Origin: an uncultured Clostridia bacterium
Lineage (GTDB): Bacteria; Bacillota; Clostridia; Oscillospirales; CAG-382
DNA: 11,931 bases
Direction of reading: 5' to 3'
Assembly: GCA_947305675.1 (NCBI GenBank)
Contig: CAMZED010000044.1
Location: forward strand, 1 to 11,931
The notes under the pieces are model-generated. The model was not told where the DNA came from. It saw nothing but the letters and a program-made list of their open reading frames with translations, and searched no databases. Every line of letters starts with the position of its first letter. Position 1 is the stretch's first letter. The position numbers and the translations under genes are program-made. Positions 1-6,583 of this stretch are shown here, piece after piece.

Positions 1-627
1 GTTTATATACGCACGCGCGACAGCGCTTCGGGCAAGACCGGAAGGATGCCGGACTGTATAGGCATGAGCGTTGCGGAAGCGCGCAAATACGCCGAAACCT
101 ACGCTTTGTATAAAGTGAGCGTGACGGAGATCGAAACCGACGAAGGCGACAACACCGTTATTGATCAGAGCATTGCCGCCGGAACGGTGAGCGAGGCCGG
201 AAGCGAAGTAATACTGACCGTTGCGATACCGCGCGTTTCGGTGGTTATGCCGGATATTGTCGGATATACATATGATGAAGCGCTTGAGCTGATGCCTGAT
301 TTTGCTCCGCTCGCAAGAGAAAACGGGTTGAGAATATATCTTACCATCGACGAAGAGCATTATAACGAAATTATCACTATGGGAGAGGAAGATACCGATA
401 TCTATACCGTCGCAAGCGGAATGCTTGAATTCGGTGCGATGCGAGTCACCTCCGAAGACGATGACGGCAGCGGGATAATCGTTTATCAGAGCCGCAAACC
501 CGGCATCCTTGTCACCGAAGAAACTTCCTGTCACCTTATTATCGTTTTGTTTACAAACGAAAGCGAAGCGTCCGACATTCCGGGCGGCGACGAACCGATC
601 GAAATAACGGAGACGGTGAATGAATAA
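1..627 (+). CDS. prkC: PASTA-domain Ser/Thr protein kinase, C-terminal part (5' end outside window)
   Basis: The reading frame is open from base 1, so the ATG at 46 is internal and only the extracellular C-terminal end is seen (208 codons). The first residues (VYIRTRD) look like the last strand of a preceding domain. A PASTA repeat follows at about 46-231: MPDCIGMSVAEAR start, then a DQSIAAGTVSEAGSEV hairpin. A second begins at 247 (VVMPDIVGYTYDEAL) and closes with YQSRKPGILVTEE, but carries about 40 extra acidic residues between its halves. PASTA repeats bind muropeptides or lipid II in PrkC/PknB kinases and in some penicillin-binding proteins. No kinase or transmembrane part is visible. The kinase call rests on rsgA starting 8 nt inside the 3' end, the usual prkC-rsgA order in Bacillota. 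A different PASTA protein is less likely. The tail is acidic and ends without an anchor. Confidence 0.8.
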   Translation, partial: VYIRTRDSASGKTGRMPDCIGMSVAEARKYAETYALYKVSVTEIETDEGDNTVIDQSIAAGTVSEAGSEVILTVAIPRVSVVMPDIVGYTYDEALELMPDFAPLARENGLRIYLTIDEEHYNEIITMGEEDTDIYTVASGMLEFGAMRVTSEDDDGSGIIVYQSRKPGILVTEETSCHLIIVLFTNESEASDIPGGDEPIEITETVNE

Positions 628-1504
628 TCCGAACGAAGGTCTTGTGCTTTCGATAAAGCGCGGGATCTATGAGGTTGAATCGGCAAACGGAATTACAAAA
701 TGCCGCGCCGCGACCGGCATAAGAAAAAAAGAAGGCCGCATCCTTGCCGGCGACAGAGTTGTTTTTTCGGAGAACGGGATCGACGGAGGGTTTATAACAA
801 ATATTCGCAAACGCCGCAACAGCCTGGTACGTCCTCCGGTCGCCAATATCGATCTGCTCGCAATAGCCGTCGCGGTAAAAGATCCCGAACCTTTCCTTTA
901 TAACACCGATCTTTTATCGGTCATCGCCGAAAAAAACGAGATAGAAACCGTTCTGCTGATAACAAAATGCGATCTGGGCGATCCGGAAGCGATAGAAAAC
1001 GAATATCGTAATACGGGGATAAAAACCGTTCGCACGAGTTTTGCGACCGGCGAAGGGATCGAATCCGCCCGCGAGGCGCTTAAAGGCAAAGTAAGCGTTT
1101 TGTGCGGCGCTTCCGGCGTGGGAAAGTCTTCACTGCTCAACGCGATGTATCATCACCTCAACGCCGAGACAGGCGAACTTTCCGGCAGGATCGCACGCGG
1201 CAGGAACACAACGCGCGTCACCGAACTTTTTCCTTTGAGCGGCGGAACTTATCTTGCCGACACGCCCGGTTTTACAGCCATAGATACCGAACTTTACTGC
1301 GAGATCGACCATAAAGAGCTTTACACACTGTTCCCGGAGTTTTCCGATCTTGCAGGCAAATGCCGTTATTCGGATTGCACTCACACAAAAGAAAAGGAAT
1401 GCGCCGTTGCTCGCGCCGCGGAAGAAGGATTTATTTCGCGTTCGCGTTATTCAAGTTACAAAAAGCTTTTTAACGAACTTAAAAGTATAAACAGATATAA
1501 ATAA
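620..1504 (+). CDS. rsgA: Ribosome small-subunit-dependent GTPase RsgA
   Basis: This 294-residue protein has the circularly permuted GTPase order typical of RsgA (YjeQ/CpgA). An N-terminal OB-fold region (about 1-70) precedes G4 TKCD (115-118), the G1 P-loop GASGVGKS (163-170), the G2 stretch RGRNTTR (193-199) and G3 DTPG (214-217). A C-terminal zinc knuckle uses C248, C253, H255 and C261. RsgA is a late 30S maturation factor that checks the decoding centre and releases on GTP hydrolysis. In Bacilli the homologue is a target of the neighbouring PrkC kinase, which fits the gene pair. The ATG at 620 lies inside the kinase gene, preceded by GGAG at 609-612 with 7-nt spacing, so translation is probably coupled. 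Length and motifs are complete. Confidence 0.96.
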   Translation: MNNPNEGLVLSIKRGIYEVESANGITKCRAATGIRKKEGRILAGDRVVFSENGIDGGFITNIRKRRNSLVRPPVANIDLLAIAVAVKDPEPFLYNTDLLSVIAEKNEIETVLLITKCDLGDPEAIENEYRNTGIKTVRTSFATGEGIESAREALKGKVSVLCGASGVGKSSLLNAMYHHLNAETGELSGRIARGRNTTRVTELFPLSGGTYLADTPGFTAIDTELYCEIDHKELYTLFPEFSDLAGKCRYSDCTHTKEKECAVARAAEEGFISRSRYSSYKKLFNELKSINRYK

Positions 1505-1518
1505 ACGGAGGATTAAAA

Positions 1519-2148
1519 ATGTTTATCGGATTTTATTCGATCGCAAACGCGGTCACACTGTTCGGGTTGATCTCGGCGGTGACATCCTGTTTTCTCGCCG
1601 CGAACGGAAATGTGAAATTTGCGGTTCTTATGCTGTTCATGGCGTGTATCTGCGATCTGTTCGACGGAAGGATCGCACGGGCAAAAAAGGACCGTACAGA
1701 TCACCAGAAGTTTTACGGCATTCAGCTTGACAGCCTTTGCGATCTTATCAGTTTCGGCGTGGCGCCCTGCTACGTTCTGTTCAGTATGGGGTTCAACGGC
1801 GTTATCGACGTTATCCTTTACCTGCTCTTTATTGCCTGCGGCGCTATAAGACTTGCTTATTTCAACACGCTTGCAAACGATAATATCGGTAAACAAATGA
1901 AGTTTTATAAAGGTATTCCGATACCCGTGTCGGTATTCTTTACCACGCTGTGCGTGCTTCTTACGACGTTTATCCCCGCCGGGGTCAGCGTCTGGATAAC
2001 CAGGCTGATCGTACTTGCTCTCGGATTGGGGTTTGTTTTGAACATAAGCATCAAAAAACCTCCGTTGAAAACAATGATGGTGATCTTCGGCGGAAACGTA
2101 GTTATGCTGATAGTTCTCTTTATCGTCGGCGACGTAATGGCTGCCTGA
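1519..2148 (+). CDS. pssA: CDP-diacylglycerol--serine O-phosphatidyltransferase
   Basis: This 209-residue integral membrane enzyme belongs to the CDP-alcohol phosphatidyltransferase family. The signature is complete: D46-x2-D49-G50-x2-A53-R54, then G67-x3-D71-x3-D75, with LDSLCDLISFGVAP following. The Asp residues bind the metal ions and CDP. The spacing between AR and G is longer than the classic motif, with an inserted KKDRTDHQKF segment, a form typical of clostridial PssA. Later family marks are RLAYFNT (111-117) and KGIPIPVS (131-138). About six hydrophobic segments are visible. The reaction makes phosphatidylserine from CDP-diacylglycerol and L-serine, the precursor of phosphatidylethanolamine. 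A related alcohol acceptor cannot be ruled out but LDSLCDLISFG favours serine. GGAGG at 1507-1511 gives 7-nt spacing to the ATG. It follows rsgA by 14 nt, so it is probably co-transcribed. No decarboxylase gene (psd) is in the window. Confidence 0.92.
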   Translation: MFIGFYSIANAVTLFGLISAVTSCFLAANGNVKFAVLMLFMACICDLFDGRIARAKKDRTDHQKFYGIQLDSLCDLISFGVAPCYVLFSMGFNGVIDVILYLLFIACGAIRLAYFNTLANDNIGKQMKFYKGIPIPVSVFFTTLCVLLTTFIPAGVSVWITRLIVLALGLGFVLNISIKKPPLKTMMVIFGGNVVMLIVLFIVGDVMAA

Positions 2149-2189
2149 TATTTGTTTTTCCGCGGAAATAATTTAAAGGAGTTATAAAA

Positions 2190-3023
2190 GTGAACGGTTA
2201 CGCAAACGAACGGGTCGGCGCGCTTGTCGGACTATTGCAAAGCAGATTCTTTCTTATACTCTCCTTGGCGGTCACCACCGAGTGCATCTTTTCGGTTTAC
2301 GGATATTCGACTTCGCTTATCAGCCTGGCGTTCGCGGTATTTCCCGTCCTTGCCGCGGTCGGCGTATGGACTTTGCGCAAATCGGCGTTCAGCGGCGCAT
2401 TCAAAGGTTATTCGTTCACGTTTCTTAAACTGAAAGCGGTCGTCCAGGCTGTCGGATACATATTTTTCATATTTGCGATCGTTATTGCCGCGATCCTTAC
2501 AAAAAGGCTCATTTCCGACGTTAATACCATACTCGCAAGCATTGCCGACGGCAGTTACGATCAAACCGTAAAAACGCTTGAGGCGGGCGAGATCTATGCT
2601 GTTATCGTCGACAGGATCGGTATTGACAGGATAAGTAGTTTCGATCTTGCCGGACTGACAAAGACGGTATCGGATTACGGGCTTGTGATCGTATATACAG
2701 CCGAAGCGGTCGCCGCGGCGTTTTTCGCGCTGCTTACCGTCTGCGCGCTGAAAGTCTCGGGGATCGTTACCAAGCTCCGCAACACTATAATGTTCGGATA
2801 CGACGAAAGGATAAATACCTCGTTTGTCTGCGCCGTGCTTTATATTTTCGCGGGGATGAACATAATCGTTCTTCTCACGCGGCTGGTCACGGCGATCGGC
2901 GGCGGTGCCGCGGAGTCCTTCGGCGCTTCTGATGTGATTACGGTTTTATCCGATATCGTCGGAGCCGCGACGATGATACTTTCGGCGCTGTTTTTCGGAA
3001 AAGTAAGGCAGATCATGGATTGA
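2190..3023 (+). CDS. Uncharacterised six-helix membrane protein
   Basis: I do not recognise this 277-residue protein. It starts at GTG, preceded by AAAGGAG at 2175-2181 with 8-nt spacing. Hydrophobic stretches suggest six membrane helices at about 20-37, 42-62, 84-105, 164-187, 211-235 and 249-269. A 55-residue loop lies between helices 3 and 4 (about 108-162) with mixed charge and no Cys or His cluster. By the positive-inside rule the short loops rich in Arg and Lys (RKSAFSGAFK, KLR) would face the cytoplasm. It follows pssA by 41 nt and is followed by a terminator, so it is probably the last gene of the rsgA-pssA transcript. No catalytic motif is visible. A role in envelope or lipid biology is only inferred from the neighbours. 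Confidence 0.8.
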   Translation: MNGYANERVGALVGLLQSRFFLILSLAVTTECIFSVYGYSTSLISLAFAVFPVLAAVGVWTLRKSAFSGAFKGYSFTFLKLKAVVQAVGYIFFIFAIVIAAILTKRLISDVNTILASIADGSYDQTVKTLEAGEIYAVIVDRIGIDRISSFDLAGLTKTVSDYGLVIVYTAEAVAAAFFALLTVCALKVSGIVTKLRNTIMFGYDERINTSFVCAVLYIFAGMNIIVLLTRLVTAIGGGAAESFGASDVITVLSDIVGAATMILSALFFGKVRQIMD

Positions 3024-3035
3024 CAGATCTAAAAA

Positions 3036-3052
3036 CGCCGCAAAAAACGGCG
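3036..3052 (-). terminator. Short GC hairpin with T-run, possible terminator of the minus-strand operon
   Basis: CGCCG at 3036-3040 pairs with CGGCG at 3048-3052 around a 7-nt loop. Read on the minus strand the hairpin is followed by TTTTT (3035-3031), the form of a weak intrinsic terminator. It lies about 260 nt past the stop of the last minus-strand gene and just past the stop of the membrane-protein gene, so it would catch transcripts running from the right. The stem is only 5 bp, so the call is tentative. Confidence 0.35.
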
Positions 3053-3089
3053 GTTATCCGGCGTGTTCTAAATGACGGTTTCAAAAGTG

Positions 3090-3124
3090 AACGGTGTGAT
3101 CCGCAAGGGTTACACCGTTTTTCA
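3090..3124 (+). terminator. Rho-independent terminator after the rsgA-pssA transcript
   Basis: Bases 3090-3102 pair with 3107-3119 in a 13-bp stem (8 outer Watson-Crick pairs AACGGTGT/ACACCGTT, inner part with two G-T pairs) closed by a GCAA tetraloop. The stem runs into TTTTT followed by a T-rich stretch. It sits 67 nt after the stop of the membrane-protein gene and would end plus-strand transcription there. Confidence 0.85.
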
Positions 3125-3233
3125 TTTATTTGTAAAGGACGTTATGTCAACCTTACGGCGCAACGTTACGAGTCTTTATTTGCGTTAAACTCCGAATTTT
3201 GAGGCAAAAACACAAGTGCCTTCACCATACGTA

Positions 3234-3267
3234 AAGCAAGACCGGCGGGAAACCGTCGGTCTTGCTT
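3234..3267. terminator. Long GAAA-capped hairpin in the convergent gap
   Basis: Bases 3234-3248 pair with 3253-3267 over 15 bp with one G-T wobble, capped by a GAAA tetraloop. It stands between convergent genes, 49 nt past the stop of the minus-strand operon. Neither flank has a proper T-run (plus side GCTTTATG, minus side TTTACGTATGG), so it may be a bidirectional terminator, a transcript-end stabiliser or a backup. The hairpin itself is certain; the role is not. Confidence 0.55.
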
Positions 3268-3315
3268 GCTTTATGTAAAAGTGCGTGCAGTGATACTTAA
3301 AATTTTTTGTCGATC

Positions 3316-4548
3316 TTAATTCTTAAGCATTTCATCCAGCGCGAACATAACGCCTATCTTGCCCGCCTCGTAAGTAAGTCCGCCCTGCATATATACCAGG
3401 TAAGGTTCACGAAGGGGTGCGTCGGCGGAAAGCTCGATGGAACTGCCCTGGGTGAAAGCGCCGGCCGCCATAACGACTTCGTCGTTATAGCCGGGCATTG
3501 CCCATCCCTCGGGCACCACGTAGCTGTCTACAGGTGAGCCTTTTTGTATCCCTTTGCAGAATTTAAGCACGTTTTCGGCGTTGTGCAGCCGGATCGTCTG
3601 GATGATATCCGACCGGCGTTCAAACGCGGACGGAAAACATTCGAACCCGTAACGTTCGAAGAGAGCCGCGGCAAAGTGCGCGGTTTTTATTGCCTGTGCG
3701 GTAACGTGCGGAGCGAACATCAACCCTTTAAGCATCGGTTTAGTCGCTCCCATTGAAGCTCCGGCTTCGAGCCCGATCCCGGGAACCGTAAGCCGGTAGG
3801 AAGCAAGTTCGACAGCGCGTGAAGAGCCAACGATATATCCGCCTGTCTCGGCGATGCCGCCGCCGGCGTTCTTTATTAACGAACCGACAAGCAGATCGCC
3901 TTTCGGCTCGGAGGATTCGCAAAACTCGCCGTAACAGTTATCGACGATAAGCAAAACCCCGGGATAGCCGTGAACCAGTTCATAAAGCGAATCGATTTCG
4001 GCGACGGTAAGAGTACGACGGTCGTCATATCCTTTTGATCTCTGAACAAAAACCGCTTTTACGGTTTTGTCGGTTTCAAGAGCAAGGCGCACCGCGGGAA
4101 GATCGAGCCGGCTTTCGGCGTTAAGTTTTATCTCGCGGTAGTTTATGCCGTAGTCTTTCAAAGATCCGTCCCCTTCGCCGTTGATCCCGATGACCGAATC
4201 GAGCGTATCGTAGGGTTTTCCGCTTACCGAAAGAAGAGTGTCGCCGGGGCGAAGCACGCCGTAAAGCGCGATCGACAGCGCGTGTGTGCCGGAGATTATC
4301 TGCGATCTTGCAAAGCCGGACTCCTTGCCCATCACCGCGGCAAAAGCCGAATCACAAAGATCGCGTCCGTCGTCGTTGTATCCGTAGCCGCTTGTCGGGT
4401 TGAAATGCCTTTCGGACAGGCGAAGCTCGCGGAAGACATCGAGCACGCGCGAAGTATTCACGAACGCGGTCGCGTCTATCTGCTCGAATATATCTTTAAG
4501 ACCGTTTTCGCATTCGGCGGCAACTTTTAAAAGCTTTTCGTCAAACAT
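3316..4548 (-). CDS. PLP-dependent methionine gamma-lyase-like / aluminium-resistance family protein
   Basis: This 410-residue fold-type I PLP enzyme belongs to the family annotated as methionine gamma-lyase-like or aluminium resistance protein (YnbB in Bacillus). Early marks are FNPTSGYGYNDDGRD (49-63) and the phosphate-cup segment SGTHAL (86-91). D203 in VDNCYGEF should pair with the pyridine nitrogen, and K226 in SLIKNAGGGIAETGGYI is the expected Schiff-base lysine. PGIGLEAGASMG (256-267) is another family block. Homology suggests cleavage of a sulfur amino acid, but the true substrate of this family is not established. The last gene of the murD operon, it starts 24 nt after the preceding stop, with a GGAAG ribosome binding site. 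The length is full and no key residue is missing. The family assignment is firm and the reaction is inferred. Confidence 0.88.
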   Translation of the reverse strand: MFDEKLLKVAAECENGLKDIFEQIDATAFVNTSRVLDVFRELRLSERHFNPTSGYGYNDDGRDLCDSAFAAVMGKESGFARSQIISGTHALSIALYGVLRPGDTLLSVSGKPYDTLDSVIGINGEGDGSLKDYGINYREIKLNAESRLDLPAVRLALETDKTVKAVFVQRSKGYDDRRTLTVAEIDSLYELVHGYPGVLLIVDNCYGEFCESSEPKGDLLVGSLIKNAGGGIAETGGYIVGSSRAVELASYRLTVPGIGLEAGASMGATKPMLKGLMFAPHVTAQAIKTAHFAAALFERYGFECFPSAFERRSDIIQTIRLHNAENVLKFCKGIQKGSPVDSYVVPEGWAMPGYNDEVVMAAGAFTQGSSIELSADAPLREPYLVYMQGGLTYEAGKIGVMFALDEMLKN

Positions 4549-4572
4549 ATCAGCACTTCCGTTCCGCGTTTA

Positions 4573-5565
4573 TCAGGCGCCCTGCTCGATAAAAGCGATA
4601 AGCAGGTCGGCGCAGGCTTTTACGTCGCGCAGGTCGACGGTTTCGACGGGCGAATGGACGTAGCGGGTCGGGATCGAAATACATCCCGCGCAGGACCCGG
4701 ACCCCGCCAACTGCATTTGCGAAGTATCCGTTCCGCCGTAAGGAAGGATCTCGTACTGGTACTTTATACCGTTGGATTCGGCAAGGTCTTTGAGCCTTTC
4801 GACGAGTATCGGCGAACAGACTACGGAATTGTCTTTTATCTTTATCGCGGCGCCTTCGCCGAGTTTTACCGTTAATTTATCGGGGTTTCCGGTATAAACC
4901 GCGGAAGTCACGTCCAAAGCGATCGAATAATCCGGCGCGACTGAAAACGAAGCGGGTTTGGATCCGCGGCAGCCGACTTCTTCCTGGACGGTAAAGACAA
5001 AATACGTATCGTAAGCCGGGGTTTTTGCGTTAATGCAGGCGTAGGCGTTCACAGCGCAGCCGATCTTATCGTCGAACGCTTTGGAGGCGTATCTGTTCGC
5101 CGAAAGTTTTACAAACGACGGCGCGCAGGCGGCAAGTTCGCCGACGTGAACCCTGCGTTTTGCTTTTGAAGCGCTTTCGGCACCGATATCGACGAAGAGT
5201 TTTTTGTTCGATATATCCGCGTTTGAAGTTCCGTCCTCGATAACAAGCACGCCTTTTGTTCCCCCCGCGAAAACTACCGGGGTGAAAGAAGAAGCGACCG
5301 GATCGACACCGCCGATATTCGAAACCCTTATCATTCCGTTATCCTCGACAGCAGTGACGATAAAGCCGATCTCATCCATATGCGAAGCGGTCATAAGTTT
5401 TTTTGTGCTGTCGGCACCTTTGCGGAATACGATCAGGTTGCCTACCGGGTCGCGCGTGACCGAATCGGCATACGGCGCAACATAAGATTCGATCAGACCG
5501 GCAAAATCATTCTCGCCGCTCGAGACCGAAAAAGATTTCATAAAACTCTTTATAAGATCAATCAT
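4573..5565 (-). CDS. M42 family metallo-aminopeptidase, third of three
   Basis: From the ATG at 5565 this is a 330-residue M42 (TET/YsdC-like) peptidase. An upstream TTG at 5571 is open too, but it lies 2 nt from the AAAGGAG at 5580-5574, whereas the ATG has 8-nt spacing, so I take the ATG. The dinuclear metal site is complete: H62 and D64 in ASHMDEIGF, the bridging Asp in AFDDKIGC (165-166), catalytic and metal-binding E195-E196 in VQEEVGCRG, D218 in ALDVT and H304 in RYVHSPVE. M42 enzymes form dodecameric tetrahedral cages that trim short peptides from the N terminus in the cytoplasm. No signal peptide is present. The start overlaps the preceding paralogue by 8 nt, so translation is likely coupled. 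It is the closest of the three to the classic M42 pattern. The residue specificity cannot be read from the sequence. Confidence 0.93.
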   Translation of the reverse strand: MIDLIKSFMKSFSVSSGENDFAGLIESYVAPYADSVTRDPVGNLIVFRKGADSTKKLMTASHMDEIGFIVTAVEDNGMIRVSNIGGVDPVASSFTPVVFAGGTKGVLVIEDGTSNADISNKKLFVDIGAESASKAKRRVHVGELAACAPSFVKLSANRYASKAFDDKIGCAVNAYACINAKTPAYDTYFVFTVQEEVGCRGSKPASFSVAPDYSIALDVTSAVYTGNPDKLTVKLGEGAAIKIKDNSVVCSPILVERLKDLAESNGIKYQYEILPYGGTDTSQMQLAGSGSCAGCISIPTRYVHSPVETVDLRDVKACADLLIAFIEQGA

Positions 5566-6583
5566 TGTCAAAACTCCTTTCGTTTATAAGAAAAGCAAGC
5601 CTGCGGACCGATTCGATATCGTCGAAGTGAAGCACGTCGCCGGCGGTGTGGATATAGCGCGAAGGGGCGCTGATCGCCAGCACGCGGGCGCCGGAAGCTC
5701 CGGTCTGATAATTGCGCGCCTCGTTTCCTCCGGCGACGACGTTTTTGAACTGCCATTTTATCCCGTTCGCGTCGGCAACAGAGGTTGCAAGCGAGACAAG
5801 ACCTTTATCGTAAATTGTGCCGCCGTCGATAAAAGATATCACCGCTCCCCCGCCGACGCTGCAGGCGCACAGATTTTTGCTTACGCCGGGAACGTCGCCC
5901 GCGGTGGTCGCTTCAAGTGCGATCACGATATCCGGGCGGAGCGAATAAACGACTTCCGCGGCGCCGTCGCATCCGATTTCTTCGCAGGTGTTGAAAGCGA
6001 AATAAGTATCGAATTCGAGGTCGCTGTTGACCATCTCCGCCATTACGGCGCATCCGAGACGGTCGTCAAGCGCTTTTGAACGGACTAATCCCTCGCCGAA
6101 CGGTTGGAAATCCGGTTCAAACGTGGCGCAATCACCTACTTTAATGTATTTAAGCGCTTCTTCACGCGTGTTCGCTCCGATATCTATGTTCATTTCCTCC
6201 AGCGGTTCGCATTTTCCTCGCTCTTCAGGGGTCTGCATATGTATCGCTTTGGATGCGATTATTCCGCGAAGTCCGCTTTTGCAGAACTTGACACGTCTGC
6301 CGGAGACGACTCTGCGATCGATCCCGCCGAGCGATCCGAACCAGATCATCCCGTTTTCGTCGATATGCTTTACCATAAACCCGACTTCGTCCATATGCGC
6401 CGAAAACAGCACCTTTTTGTTTCTTTTCTTCCTGCCCTTTTTAAATACGAGCAGATTGCCCATCGCGTCGACCGACCAGTCGCACCCGGAACCTTTTATG
6501 TCCTCGAGGATAGCGTCGCGTATTTCGTCTTCCATTCCGGAAGGGCCGAGAATATTGCAATATTTTTCCAAGAGTTCTTTCAT
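5558..6583 (-). CDS. M42 family metallo-aminopeptidase, second of three
   Basis: This 341-residue M42 peptidase starts at ATG, with GGGGAGG at 6597-6591 and 7-nt spacing. Visible site residues are H63 and D65 in AHMDEVGF, D173-D174 in ALDDRLGC, E201-E202 in TCEEIGCDG and H312 in RYIHTAGD. The metal ligand that is Asp in both paralogues is Glu here (E224 in ALEATTAGD), a version I believe occurs elsewhere in the family. GNLLVFKKG (42-50) and SLGGIDRR (84-91) fit the N-terminal part and the start of the PDZ-like dimerisation domain. It overlaps the upstream paralogue by 4 nt (ATGA) and the downstream one by 8 nt. It is divergent enough from its neighbours that the triplication looks old. Cytoplasmic peptide trimming is the expected role. 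Confidence 0.93.
   Translation of the reverse strand: MKELLEKYCNILGPSGMEDEIRDAILEDIKGSGCDWSVDAMGNLLVFKKGRKKRNKKVLFSAHMDEVGFMVKHIDENGMIWFGSLGGIDRRVVSGRRVKFCKSGLRGIIASKAIHMQTPEERGKCEPLEEMNIDIGANTREEALKYIKVGDCATFEPDFQPFGEGLVRSKALDDRLGCAVMAEMVNSDLEFDTYFAFNTCEEIGCDGAAEVVYSLRPDIVIALEATTAGDVPGVSKNLCACSVGGGAVISFIDGGTIYDKGLVSLATSVADANGIKWQFKNVVAGGNEARNYQTGASGARVLAISAPSRYIHTAGDVLHFDDIESVRRLAFLINERSFDND

Noticed and set aside
46..48. ATG at 46 as the start of the PASTA protein
   Set aside because: The frame stays open to base 1, no ribosome binding site precedes the ATG, and the ATG falls exactly at the start of a PASTA repeat (MPDCIG), so it is internal.
962..973. RsgA G4 motif reads TKCD rather than NKxD
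   Set aside because: Thr at the first position is a common variant in Bacillota RsgA proteins, so it is not a defect.
2157..2168. Perfect 12-bp palindrome TTTCCGCGGAAA between pssA and the membrane protein gene
   Set aside because: It is too short, with no loop and no T-run on the plus side, to be a terminator. It could be an operator but no second copy is seen.
3020..3202. Sixty-codon plus-strand frame after the membrane protein
   Set aside because: It runs through the terminator hairpin, has no ribosome binding site and shows no family features.
5566..5571. TTG at 5571 as the start of the third M42 gene
   Set aside because: It is only 2 nt from the AAAGGAG, whereas the ATG at 5565 has ideal 8-nt spacing.
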